NCBI RefSeq assembly: GCF_034008315.1
Contig: NZ_CP125377.1
Location: 2,616,001 to 2,680,000 of the forward strand
DNA: 64,000 nucleotides
Source: Pseudomonas sp. P8_241
GTDB lineage: Bacteria > Pseudomonadota > Gammaproteobacteria > Pseudomonadales > Pseudomonadaceae
Direction: 5' to 3'
The notes beneath the pieces were generated by a model. The model searched no databases, had not been told where the DNA came from, and saw only the letters and a program-made list of their open reading frames with translations. This document shows positions 54,618-63,304 of the stretch, in pieces (positions within the stretch are counted from its first letter, which is position 1; every line of letters starts with the position of its first letter). The translations under genes and the position numbers were made by a program.

Positions 54618-55076
54618 TTAACTGCCCTGCGCTACAACCCGCGCATCATTGCCCGAACCCTCGATATACACTTTTTGGCCTTTCTTCAAAGAAGGATTGA
54701 TCGGCTGGGTCACCGAGACCAGTACGCCGCTGTTGACCCGTACGATGACCTGCTGGGCGTCGACCGGTTGATCATACTTTTTCTTCTCGACGTAATTGCC
54801 GCCCACTGCACCGGCGAGCGCGCCGGCAACCATGGCGACATCACGCCCGGTGCCGCCACCGATCAGGCTGCCGATGCCCAGGCCACCGAGGCCACCGAGC
54901 ACGGCGCCGACGCCGCTGTCGTGGTTGGTTTGCATCTGCGTCATCGTAATCTGCTCGATCTTGCCTGAGCGTATTTCGGTTTCACCGGCGCCACCATCGC
55001 TTGAACCCACGGCGGAACAGGCACTGATCAGCACAGTCATCAGGGTGACTGTCATCCAGGACAGAATGGCTTTCAT
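54618..55076 (-). CDS. Glycine-zipper outer-membrane lipoprotein (SlyB/PcP-like)
   Basis: A 152-residue lipoprotein: lipobox TVLISACSAVG, then a glycine zipper GVGAVLGGLGGLGIGSLIGG and VAMVAGALAGAVGGNYVEKK, and a beta-rich C-terminal domain VIVRVNSGVLVSVTQPINPS. The ATG at 55076 has GAGGTGTACCGCT before it. Such proteins stabilise the outer membrane or insert into it. The gene follows the lipoprotein at 55091 by 14 bases. Confidence 0.87.
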   Translation of the reverse strand: MKAILSWMTVTLMTVLISACSAVGSSDGGAGETEIRSGKIEQITMTQMQTNHDSGVGAVLGGLGGLGIGSLIGGGTGRDVAMVAGALAGAVGGNYVEKKKYDQPVDAQQVIVRVNSGVLVSVTQPINPSLKKGQKVYIEGSGNDARVVAQGS

Positions 55077-55090
55077 AGCGGTACACCTCG

Positions 55091-55519
55091 TCATTGGTAT
55101 TTGATGGCAATGCCTTTGAGCCTGCGTCCCTGGATTGTTTCGATGTCTCGGCTCCACAGGGGACCTGTGACATAGGCGGCGACGGGCTGGATTGCGTCAT
55201 AAACGACGACGACCGCGTCTGCGCCAAGCTTGGCACCTTCTTCACGCAGCTTTTGTTCGACCTGGGTGATGGGTGGAGCCGGGTCAACCGTGGCATTGAT
55301 CAGGATTTCGCCCAGTCGAACATGGGGTCTGGTCGGTTCTGTCCGTAGCACCTGAACTTCACTGGGCAACGTCGGGGCAGGGTGCTCGACCCCGACGTAA
55401 GCGCTGGTCTGGGCGTCCACCGAGGCGCAGGCACCTAACGCAAGCACACTGGCGACGAGGGCGGTAATGAGTATCGGCCTCTGCCATCCTGAAAGACGAA
55501 ACGATGAATCGGGGCGCAT
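55091..55519 (-). CDS. Lipoprotein of unknown function
   Basis: A 142-residue lipoprotein with lipobox (ASVLALGACASVD). The mature part VQVLRTEPTRPHVRLGEILI and LREEGAKLGADAVVVVYDAI resembles the DUF4156/YbjQ-like beta-alpha domain of envelope proteins. It forms an operon with the glycine-zipper lipoprotein gene downstream. Confidence 0.75.
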   Translation of the reverse strand: MRPDSSFRLSGWQRPILITALVASVLALGACASVDAQTSAYVGVEHPAPTLPSEVQVLRTEPTRPHVRLGEILINATVDPAPPITQVEQKLREEGAKLGADAVVVVYDAIQPVAAYVTGPLWSRDIETIQGRRLKGIAIKYQ

Positions 55520-55723
55520 GTCAGCAATCCTCTGTTTGAGGTGAACGAGCGTCGTTTAGTTATAGTCGAGAAAATCTGCACAAGGCTGATCCAGCCCGTT
55601 TCAATCACGCGCGCGCGGTTTGCCGCCAGACTTGACTCGGTTTTTCGTCAGGTTGATCAGTTTGCTGCTGCGCTGAGCACTCATGAGCCGTGCCAAAGTT
55701 CATGGGGGGCTTTTGCGAGCGTG

Positions 55724-56224
55724 TCATCGCCGGCTGCACAAAATGAACATGTCATTACCATCATCAATGAGATAACGAGATTCAGTCAGTGGCCGTATCC
55801 AGTAACTCAAGTTACTGTTTGGTCGAAAAATAAACAGGCCCAACGTACTCGTAAGCTCAGGACTCGTGCTATCGGCTTCGCCCTGAGCAGCACTCACAAC
55901 ATTGACTTGCAAACGATGTCCTTGTTGTTGCACCTCAAAGGCGCTATTGCGACGTGCGGTTCCCAGTTCTGTGCCGGTGTTGGCATCAATCAATTTGGCC
56001 ACCATGCGCATATGGCTCAGGCCGGTGCGCTGCAAATCCAATCTGTAACGTATCGTCAACCAACCCGGCCGCGCTTCAGAATGCGTTTGATGCGCACTTT
56101 CCCCTTCGCACCAGAAATCCCGGCCGGTAGCGTGCTCTGCCGACAGGCGCCCAAGCCCCACGCCCAGCAGGCCGACGAAAAGGAAGGCCAGGCACCAGAC
56201 TGCGTTTGCGCCAGATCTAGTCAT
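55724..56224 (-). CDS. Membrane protein, possible partner of the ToxR-like regulator
   Basis: A 166-residue protein starting MTRSGANAVWCLAFLFVGLL, one N-terminal helix, then a periplasmic domain of about 135 residues with cysteines FWCEGESAHQ and FILCSRR. The ATG at 56224 overlaps the regulator's stop; a GTG at 56236 is an alternative. Such a layout, one helix plus a periplasmic domain encoded right after a CadC/ToxR-like gene, is seen in ToxR/ToxS pairs. No sequence likeness to ToxS can be claimed. Confidence 0.65.
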   Translation of the reverse strand: MTRSGANAVWCLAFLFVGLLGVGLGRLSAEHATGRDFWCEGESAHQTHSEARPGWLTIRYRLDLQRTGLSHMRMVAKLIDANTGTELGTARRNSAFEVQQQGHRLQVNVVSAAQGEADSTSPELTSTLGLFIFRPNSNLSYWIRPLTESRYLIDDGNDMFILCSRR

Positions 56225-57089
56225 GTTGTTGTACACCTATGCAGCGACTACCGACTTTTTCAAGTTCACCCTCACAGAGAATCTGATCGGCGCCACGACG
56301 GGCGGGCAACAGATAAAGGTGCAGATTGTCCAGTGACAGTCCCTCAAGTTCCGCCAATTTACGACTGCGCAGCACCAGGGGTTGCAGGAAGGACGGCGCC
56401 ATGGGTTGTATGTCTCGAGCGGACAGATGGACCTGTACCTCACTTATTGTTACCGGCGTAGCGAACGTTGGGGGTATGACCTCTGGCGAGGCGGGCAGCC
56501 CGATTCTTCCCAGCAAAAATGCAAGGGCACCCCACAGGAGTAATGCCACCCAAAGCCCCCAACGTACGGGCGAGGTTACCGGTGATACAGGCAGAGAATC
56601 GCAAGCACTTTCCATTGCTGCCGGCATTGCCATGATCGAAGGCGGTTCGGCGTCCTGGCTCCCCGTATCAGGCATGGCTGGAGCAAGGATGGGGCGTTCG
56701 CGGTCAACGACGGCTTCACCCGCAACGGGCACGGCTTTCGATACGCTGGATACTTCCTCGACCCGTACACTGTCCGCGAGCTTGTAGCCTATGCGCGGCA
56801 ACGTCTGAATGAACTCTCTATCGGGTTGCAGCTTTTCCAGCGCCAGGCGTAATTGTCGGACCACCTGAGCCAAACTGTTGTCGGTTACTTCCAGGCCGAA
56901 CTGGCCCCACGCCCCCTCCATCAGTTCGCGCTTACGCACTACCGTGCCACCGGATCTCAAGAGCATGGCCAGGCATCGACTGGCGATTGCGCCCACGCGT
57001 AAAGGCTCCTCGTCTGCACAATCGGCTCGAAACAACAAGAAGTTGTCTTCGTCAAACACCAACTGTTCATCGATCAGTACTAGGCCCAT
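56217..57089 (-). CDS. Membrane-bound winged-helix transcriptional regulator (ToxR/CadC-like)
   Basis: A 290-residue protein. Residues 25-105 form an OmpR-type DNA-binding domain (RELMEGAWGQFGLEVTDNSL, QVVRQLRLALEKLQ, IQTLPRIGYKLADSV). A proline-rich linker follows, then one helix (WGLWVALLLWGALAFLLGRI), and a periplasmic domain of about 90 residues with cysteines QILCEGEL and SRCIGVQQHD. There is no receiver domain, so it senses a periplasmic or membrane signal directly. It overlaps the gene for a membrane protein downstream. Confidence 0.85.
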   Translation of the reverse strand: MGLVLIDEQLVFDEDNFLLFRADCADEEPLRVGAIASRCLAMLLRSGGTVVRKRELMEGAWGQFGLEVTDNSLAQVVRQLRLALEKLQPDREFIQTLPRIGYKLADSVRVEEVSSVSKAVPVAGEAVVDRERPILAPAMPDTGSQDAEPPSIMAMPAAMESACDSLPVSPVTSPVRWGLWVALLLWGALAFLLGRIGLPASPEVIPPTFATPVTISEVQVHLSARDIQPMAPSFLQPLVLRSRKLAELEGLSLDNLHLYLLPARRGADQILCEGELEKVGSRCIGVQQHD

Positions 57090-57157
57090 GGCGACCTTCT
57101 ATGCGTGGCAGGAAGGCGAGTCGAACGCCGGTGCTCAACAGTCGTGTGTAGTCTCAT

Positions 57158-57523
57158 TCAGGCGATACCGTAAAACATACGCGTGTACCGATTGACGCTT
57201 CTTGACCGACGTTGTTCAGTCGGTTGTCGAGAGGCGAGAAGTTCAACTTGCTGCTCGATGTCCTCGCGCAAATCCGCCAGGTTCAACAGGTTATCGTAGT
57301 CGGTCTTTAGCTGTTTGCGCTGCTCGATCTGACGTAACTGGTTGCTGACCTTCAACTGTAGAAGTTCGGGGTTGATGGGTTTGGCAGTAATGAAAATCAC
57401 CGGAATCCGCTTGGCTCGCGGATGGCTGCTTAGGTGCCTGAGCAGCTCGAAGCCGTCCATGTCGGGAGAAGGGACTGTAAGGACTCTTCGGGGCTTTGCC
57501 AGGCGGTGACGTCGATGCTGCAC
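57158..57523 (-). pseudogene. Response-regulator (REC) remnant
   Basis: The frame contains PDMDGFELLRHLSSHPRAKR and IPVIFITAKP, the end of a receiver domain, followed by a helical segment (LRQIEQRKQLKTDYDNLLNL). The first half of the receiver, with the acidic pocket, is missing; a matching text EESLQSLLPTWTASSCSG in a neighbouring frame suggests a frameshift. It is not likely to be functional. Confidence 0.65.
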
Positions 57524-57653
57524 GTGACGCCAAAAATATGCACAACGAGCCGGGGCTTAGCGCGGGTCAATTCCCCATTCACGCGTCGTGGCGTGAGGTA
57601 TCCAGTCACTGAGCGATGCGCTTGCGCCATTGACCATACCGAGCGTGAACCCG

Positions 57654-57821
57654 TTATTCGGACTCGCAAGAAACGACCGGGTCGTGACTGGATTCAGCCG
57701 CCGCCAGCTTCAATCGGTCAGCTTTACTGATGTATTTGTTCTTGTTGACCGGTGCCAGTTTCGCACTCGCTTTTTTGGCTTTAGCCTTGAATAGCTGTTT
57801 TAATTTTTTTTGACGGTTCAT
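57654..57821 (-). CDS. DUF2986 family small basic protein
   Basis: A 55-residue protein starting MNRQKKLKQLFKAKAKKASA and continuing KLAPVNKNKYISKADRLKLA, the hallmark of the DUF2986 family common in Pseudomonas and Shewanella. Very basic N-terminal half, acidic end (CESE). Function unknown; it resembles small ribosome- or nucleic-acid-associated proteins. Too short to be found by a length cut-off. Confidence 0.85.
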   Translation of the reverse strand: MNRQKKLKQLFKAKAKKASAKLAPVNKNKYISKADRLKLAAAESSHDPVVSCESE

Positions 57822-57890
57822 GTTTTTTGGCTCGGCTGGTAAGGGCTCGCATGATATCAGCTTAACTATTTGACCGGCTCCTGATCGGCC

Positions 57891-58841
57891 TCATACGTTT
57901 TTATGCCCTGTACCCAAGACTTTTTTCAACTGATGAACCACGTGGGCTTCGACGGCACCTTCATTGGCGCTTGCGTCATACGCGGCACAACACGCGGATG
58001 CCTCTGCGTCGGAGCAGCGATACACCGCAATGACACTGCCAGGGCCACACCCGGTATGCCCGCACAGGGTCAGGCCACCTTCAATCGGACCCTGCATCAC
58101 CCCAAGACCATATCCCGGTGCAATCCATGGTCGTCCGGGAATCGGACCGCCCAATGTTCGAGCGGTCTGCATTTGCTGGAGCAAATCCGTAGAGAGAAGG
58201 TCTGCGCCGAGCAGGCGGTCGAGCCATAGCGCTGCGTGCGAAAGGGGGCCGATCAGCAGGCCGTGATAAACCCAGGCAGGGTCATAGCGGGACGATTTAC
58301 CCAGACAGGTTGCTTGTAAATCTGCTCGCGTTTTGGCGAAGTGAACGCCCGACAGACCCAAGGGCGTGAATGCACGACAACTCACGGCCTCTTCAAGCGC
58401 CAGATCAGTCACTCGTTCAATCAGCCTGCCGATGAGCCAGTAACCGACATTCGAGTAGCGCCACGCGGTTCCGGGGCTGTATCGCAGTCGAGTGCCCTCA
58501 AGACGTTGCATCATTTCACCTGCCGGCCAGGCGCTCTCATGGTTCGCAACCGCGCTGTGATACTCCGCCAGTTCGCCATAGTCGGCCAGACCCGCCTCAT
58601 GCCGCAGTAGTTGGCGCAACGTGAACGGTTGATCAAGAACCGGGTCGTCCAATCCGACCCGGCCATCGCGAACCAGTGAAAGTGCCGTCACGGCCAGAAC
58701 TGTCTTGGTAAAACTCCACCAGGGGACCAACGGTTCTGACCGGTCAGGTGCCAATGACTGACCTCTGGATACAAGTGAACTCAGCATTGGCTTCCCTGGA
58801 GTGTTGAACAGATCGACAGCTCGACAAGATATCTCATTCAT
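57891..58841 (-). CDS. Serine hydrolase, class C beta-lactamase/PBP fold
   Basis: A 316-residue protein. Active-site set: WWSFTKTVLAVTALSLVRDG (SxxK), WRYSNVGYWLIGRLIERVTD (YxN) and LCGHTGCGPGSVIAVYR (HTG in the place of KTG). No signal peptide, so it is probably a cytoplasmic esterase or peptidase rather than a true beta-lactamase. LRHEAGLADYGEL is the usual substrate-side text. Stands alone. Confidence 0.87.
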   Translation of the reverse strand: MNEISCRAVDLFNTPGKPMLSSLVSRGQSLAPDRSEPLVPWWSFTKTVLAVTALSLVRDGRVGLDDPVLDQPFTLRQLLRHEAGLADYGELAEYHSAVANHESAWPAGEMMQRLEGTRLRYSPGTAWRYSNVGYWLIGRLIERVTDLALEEAVSCRAFTPLGLSGVHFAKTRADLQATCLGKSSRYDPAWVYHGLLIGPLSHAALWLDRLLGADLLSTDLLQQMQTARTLGGPIPGRPWIAPGYGLGVMQGPIEGGLTLCGHTGCGPGSVIAVYRCSDAEASACCAAYDASANEGAVEAHVVHQLKKVLGTGHKNV

Positions 58842-58920
58842 CCTTGTTCATGAGACAGCAACGTCCCGTTGAGCTGACAAAGCGTTTCGCCTGTTCTCTA
58901 CCGTGTTCAGGGCCGTCGCA

Positions 58921-60216
58921 CTACAGCAACGAAATCGGGTAGCTGACAAAGAGCCGGTTTTCGTCGAATTCGTTGGTGCTGAAGTCTCTGCGAATACTGG
59001 AGTTGCGCCATTTGACGCTCAGGTTTTTCAGGGCGCCGGACTGGATCACATAAGCCAATTCAGATTCGCGGCCCCATTCCTTGCCATCCGTGATAGCGCC
59101 TGTGTGCACGTTGTCGCCACTCAAGTAACGGTTCATCAGCGTCAGTCCAGGGACACCGACCGTTGTGAAGTTGAAGTCGTGACGAACCTGCCAGGAGCGT
59201 TCCTGCGCGTTATCGAAACTGGAGTTGTAGCTGTCGTTCGCCAGTGTGCCGCCACTGGCGCCGTTGACCCGCATCCACGCGGTATCACCGGTGAGCTTTT
59301 GCAAGCCGACATAAAAGGTGTTGCCGCCCAGTTTGGCGGAGAACAAGCCGAAAGCGGTCTTGTTGTCCATATCGCCGGCCAGGCTGGCACCGTCTTCCTT
59401 GCCAATGAAGTAGCCCATGTTGGCGCCCAGTGTCCAGTCACCTACCGGTTGGCTGTGGTTGAGGCTGATGTACTGTTGTTGGTAGATGTCTTGAAGTTCG
59501 TCGTACCAGAGTCCAACCGTCGTGCGTTTCTCGTTGAACGTGTATTCGCCGCCGCCGAAGTTGAACCGGTCGGACGTGAACGCCGCTTTGCCGTTCATGG
59601 ACATATCTTCCATGCTGGCGTCGTTACGCGGGCTGTTCTGCCTGATCTGACCGCCGTACAACGTCAACCCGTTGATTTCCTGGGAGGTGATCTGGGCGCC
59701 TTGAAAGGTCTGCGGCAACGAACGGCCGTCATCTGAACGCAGAATCGGCAGCGAACTGACCCATTCGCCTACTTTCACCACCGTTTTGGAAACCTTGGCC
59801 TTGGCGGCAATGCCCAACCGTCCAAAGTTGTCCGCTGGACGCCCATCGTCATGGACAGGCAACAGTTGCGTGCCGGCCGTGCCTTTGCCCCCGTCGAGCT
59901 TCTGCGAATACAGTCCCAGAACATCCACGCCGAACCCTACCGGACCTTGGGTGTAGCCGGAGCGGGCGTCGAGTATAAAGTTTTGCGTCCACTCTTCAGC
60001 CTTGTTCTGTGGTGCGGCTGGACGCGGGTAGGCGGGGTTGACGAAGTTGCGATTGATGTAAGCGTTGCGCAGGTTGAGCGTGCTGGTAGCGCCCTCGATG
60101 AAACCGCTATTTTCATCGGCATGAGCAGCAGTCGCCACGCCCGCACCGAGTGCCAGGGTCAGGCCGATCAATGTGTAATGTGCAGGCACGTTACGGCGAA
60201 AAACAGAGTGATGCAT
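58921..60216 (-). CDS. OprD-family outer-membrane porin
   Basis: A 431-residue porin with signal peptide cleaved near ATAAHA-DENSGF. OprD text: FIEGATSTLNLRNAYINRNF, WTQNFILDARSGYTQGPVGF and DVLGLYSQKLDGGKG, later SWQVRHDFNFTTVGVPGLTL and KNLSVKWRNSSIRRDF. It should let small carboxylates or aromatic acids through. It is the last gene after the transporter and aroQ, so a quinate/shikimate-like or aromatic substrate is likely. The terminal residues SYPISLL lack the usual final Phe. Confidence 0.93.
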   Translation of the reverse strand: MHHSVFRRNVPAHYTLIGLTLALGAGVATAAHADENSGFIEGATSTLNLRNAYINRNFVNPAYPRPAAPQNKAEEWTQNFILDARSGYTQGPVGFGVDVLGLYSQKLDGGKGTAGTQLLPVHDDGRPADNFGRLGIAAKAKVSKTVVKVGEWVSSLPILRSDDGRSLPQTFQGAQITSQEINGLTLYGGQIRQNSPRNDASMEDMSMNGKAAFTSDRFNFGGGEYTFNEKRTTVGLWYDELQDIYQQQYISLNHSQPVGDWTLGANMGYFIGKEDGASLAGDMDNKTAFGLFSAKLGGNTFYVGLQKLTGDTAWMRVNGASGGTLANDSYNSSFDNAQERSWQVRHDFNFTTVGVPGLTLMNRYLSGDNVHTGAITDGKEWGRESELAYVIQSGALKNLSVKWRNSSIRRDFSTNEFDENRLFVSYPISLL

Positions 60217-60348
60217 GAGGGGTTCTCTCGCAGTGAATTATTATTTTTTTGGCAGTTTTTTGCAGTCGGCGACTGAATTTCAGGCGCAGGCGGCCCTGGC
60301 AACCATCTGCCGGGAGACCGCCGGGTAAGCGTTAAGCGAAGAGGGGTG

Positions 60349-60804
60349 TCAGCTGTTGGCCACCTGACGACGCAGCAGGTCGTCAATGGCCCGGATTGCC
60401 AGGGGGTAACCGTCGGCCCCCATGCCGCAGATCACCGCATTCACCGCGCCGGACATGATGGAGTGGCGATGCAGTTCATCCCGTGCATGGATGTTCGACA
60501 GATGCAGTTCAATCAGCGGTGTGTTGAGCAGCTTCAGGGCATCGAGCACCGGAATCGAATGAAACGATAAGCCGGCCGGGTTGATGATCACCGCTGCGCC
60601 TTGCTCGAAGGCTTCTTGAATCCAGTCGACCATCACGCCTTCGTGGTTGGTCTGGCGAAAGTCGCAGACCAGGTCAAGTTCCTCGGCCAGCCGTTCACTG
60701 CGTTGGCGAATCTGATCGAGCGTGGTGTGGCCATAGATGTGCGGCTCACGACGACCCAGCAGGTTCAAGTTCGGGCCGTTAAGGATGAAGACGGTGCGGT
60801 TCAT
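60349..60804 (-). CDS. aroQ: Type II 3-dehydroquinate dehydratase
   Basis: A 151-residue dodecameric dehydratase: FILNGPNLNLLGRREPHIYG with its catalytic region, NPAGLSFHSIPVLDALKLLN with the substrate-site His, and IELHLSNIHARDELHRHSIM. The loop SFHSIP departs from the usual THTSVA. Turns 3-dehydroquinate into 3-dehydroshikimate. It lies between an MFS transporter and a porin gene, both on the same strand, so it is a catabolic (quinate) copy rather than the biosynthetic one, which in pseudomonads sits with accB. Confidence 0.93.
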   Translation of the reverse strand: MNRTVFILNGPNLNLLGRREPHIYGHTTLDQIRQRSERLAEELDLVCDFRQTNHEGVMVDWIQEAFEQGAAVIINPAGLSFHSIPVLDALKLLNTPLIELHLSNIHARDELHRHSIMSGAVNAVICGMGADGYPLAIRAIDDLLRRQVANS

Positions 60805-60819
60805 GGTCGTCCTGCTGCG

Positions 60820-62190
60820 TTATTTGGAAAGAAGGGCTGGAGCGGCAGTCGTGTCCGCGTCAGGTGCCGCGACGGCGTTCAGGTCGATGCCGCGGGTTTC
60901 AGGGCCGATGAGGATCATGGCCAGCGAGATCAGGTTGATCACGGCGCACAGCGTCACCAGCGGCCAGGGCGAGTTGTTCGACTGGCTCATCAGATAGACC
61001 GCGATCATTGGCATCGGGCCACCGATGACCAGGTTGGCGCCGGTGTAGGCCAGTGCCGAGCCCGAGTAACGAACCTGGGTCGGGAATGCTTCGGCGAATG
61101 CCACCGGCTGGATGCCGCTTTGAAACTGGGTGAAGCCCAAAAACAGCCCCATGATTGCCATGATGGCGGCAACGTTCAGCGTGTTGAGGATCGGGAAATA
61201 GACGAACAGGATCAGCAAGGTCATGCACGAACCGAATGCCAGCGCCTTTTTACGGCCCCAACGATCGGACAGATAACCACCGGCCAGCGCACCGAAGATC
61301 GCACACATGTTTGCCACCATCAGCGACATGAAGCCTGTCGACTGGCTAAAGCCCAGGTGCTTGGTCAGGTAGCTGAGGGAGAAAATCACGATCAGATAGA
61401 ACAGCGCAGCGGGCGAGCAAAAGAAAAACATCAAGCGCAGGATGGTTTTGTAGTGGCTACCAACAGCGGACTTGAGCGGGCTTTTTTCCTGCTTGATCGG
61501 GGTCTTTTTCAAGGCGACGAAGGCTGGGGTTTCATCGACTTTCAGGCGGATGAAGATCGCGACCACCACCAGTACGAAACTCAGGAGGAAGGGGATCCGC
61601 CAGCCAAAGCTTTCGAATTGTTCGCTGGAAAGTGTCGCAGCCAGGCCCATCAGTACGCCGTTGGCTAATATCTGACTGAGGGGCGAGCACAAGCCGAGCA
61701 AGCCGGAATAACGTCCGCGTCGGTCTGGGGAGGCGTGCTCCAGCGCCATCAGTTGTGCCCCGGTGGACTCACCGCCCAGCGCGAAGCCTTGAATGATCCG
61801 CAGCAGAACGAGAAGGATCGGTGCCCAAATGCCGATCTGAGCATAAGTAGGCAACAGGCCCATCAGCACAGAGGCCAGACCCATCAGGGTCACGGTGGCC
61901 AGCATCAGATTGCGGCGGCCCAGTTTGTCGCCGAGGTAGCCACAGGTAATCGCGCCCAATGGACGAGCGGCCAGGCCAACGCCAAACGTTGCCAGCGAGG
62001 CGAGCAGGCCGGCGGTCGGCTCCATGGCCGGGAAAAACAGCTTGGGCAGAATGGTCGCCGACACCGCGCCATACAGGGTGAAGTCAAACCACTCCAAAGC
62101 GGTACCAACGGTCGCGGCGGTCACCGCTTTGCGAGGCATGCGCGAATCATGAGTCTCGTGACTGGTTGTGCTCATTGAGGTGCTCGTCAT
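60820..62190 (-). CDS. MFS transporter, metabolite:H+ symporter type
   Basis: A 456-residue protein with 12 helices. VGTALEWFDFTLYGAVSATI and LPKLFF is the shikimate/proline/ketoglutarate symporter signature; YLGDKLGRRNLMLATVTLMG is the loop 2-3 motif. Adjacent aroQ suggests shikimate, quinate or protocatechuate as the import substrate. First gene of the MFS-aroQ-oprD operon. Confidence 0.9.
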   Translation of the reverse strand: MTSTSMSTTSHETHDSRMPRKAVTAATVGTALEWFDFTLYGAVSATILPKLFFPAMEPTAGLLASLATFGVGLAARPLGAITCGYLGDKLGRRNLMLATVTLMGLASVLMGLLPTYAQIGIWAPILLVLLRIIQGFALGGESTGAQLMALEHASPDRRGRYSGLLGLCSPLSQILANGVLMGLAATLSSEQFESFGWRIPFLLSFVLVVVAIFIRLKVDETPAFVALKKTPIKQEKSPLKSAVGSHYKTILRLMFFFCSPAALFYLIVIFSLSYLTKHLGFSQSTGFMSLMVANMCAIFGALAGGYLSDRWGRKKALAFGSCMTLLILFVYFPILNTLNVAAIMAIMGLFLGFTQFQSGIQPVAFAEAFPTQVRYSGSALAYTGANLVIGGPMPMIAVYLMSQSNNSPWPLVTLCAVINLISLAMILIGPETRGIDLNAVAAPDADTTAAPALLSK

Positions 62191-62342
62191 TGTTTTTATG
62201 GTTACGGGATACCCATACGATTCCGTTCGGGCAGAGGCCTTTGCAGGAAGCGTTTGCAGTGGGTAGACATTAACGCATCGTCCCTACAGAATAATTATCA
62301 AAATCACGACAAATAGATAAGCTGGCCTTATGGGTGAGGATC

Positions 62343-63227
62343 ATGGAACTGCGTCATCTGAAAGCCTTTGTGGTCGCCGCCGACTTGCAGCACTTCAGCC
62401 GGGCGGCAGAACAACTGGGTATTGCGCAACCGGCGCTGAGTCAATTGATGCGCACGCTTGAGTCCGAGCTGGGGCTGGCACTGTTCCGCCGGGAAAACCG
62501 GGGCGTCGCGTTGACCGCTGCCGGCGAGGCGTTTTTGCCCCATGCGCGGCAGTCCATCGAGTCCAGCGAACTGGCGACTGCCGCTGCACGGCGTGCCCGA
62601 CGCGGTGAAGTGGGGGAGATCAACATCGGCTACCACTCGGCGTTGTTCGAGGCCAACCTTCCGCAATTGCTGCGGCATTACTTCAGCACGTTCCCCGAAG
62701 TCAAAGTGTCGCTGGTGGACGCGGGGATCCGCGCGCAGTTCGACAGTTTGCTGGACCACACACTCGACCTGGCCTTTGCCAGGGTGTTTAAGGATCACCT
62801 GCCTGATCGTCTGCGCACCCATCATTTCAGTCAATCCCGGCTGGTTTTGCTGATCCCGGACAACCATGAACTGGCGGACAGCTTTAGCGGAGAACTGGCG
62901 ACGTTGCGGCACGAGAAATTTGTGTTTTTGCAGGACAGTGCCGGCATCGGCCTGACCTCGCACACCCTCCAGGCGTGCCGGCAAAACCAGCTGCACCCCG
63001 AGAACATCATGTCTGTGCCGTCACTGATGAGCATCCCCGGATTGGTGGCGGCGGGTATCGGCTTGAGCATCGTGCCTGAAACCATGACCCGGTTGACCAT
63101 GCCAGGCATTCGGATCGTGCCGCTGGCGCAACCGGAAATGGTCAGCGAACTGTCGCTGATTTCCCGCATCGATGAGCGTTCCAGTGCGGTGCTGCACTTT
63201 ATTGAGGAGGCTCAGGGATGGGGATGA
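62343..63227 (+). CDS. LysR-family transcriptional regulator
   Basis: A 294-residue regulator. N-terminal HTH: MELRHLKAFVVAADLQHFSR, AAEQLGIAQPALSQLMRTLE, SELGLALFRRENRGVALTAA. The effector domain occupies about residues 90-290. TGGGTGAGGATC precedes the ATG. It is divergent to the MFS-aroQ-oprD operon (152 bases between), so it very likely controls that operon, responding to the imported compound. The gap contains ATAATTATCAAAATCACGAC, a probable LysR-type site. Confidence 0.92.
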   Translation: MELRHLKAFVVAADLQHFSRAAEQLGIAQPALSQLMRTLESELGLALFRRENRGVALTAAGEAFLPHARQSIESSELATAAARRARRGEVGEINIGYHSALFEANLPQLLRHYFSTFPEVKVSLVDAGIRAQFDSLLDHTLDLAFARVFKDHLPDRLRTHHFSQSRLVLLIPDNHELADSFSGELATLRHEKFVFLQDSAGIGLTSHTLQACRQNQLHPENIMSVPSLMSIPGLVAAGIGLSIVPETMTRLTMPGIRIVPLAQPEMVSELSLISRIDERSSAVLHFIEEAQGWG

Positions 63228-63304
63228 CCGCTATGCGTTTGGTGATATACCCCACTGTCGATAGTAAAGTGGCAACCAATGTCTTGATTCAACAGGGATG
63301 ACCT

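Noticed and set aside
54424..54621. 65-residue forward frame before the TonB receptor region
   Set aside because: It is mostly made of REP sequence and has no family text.
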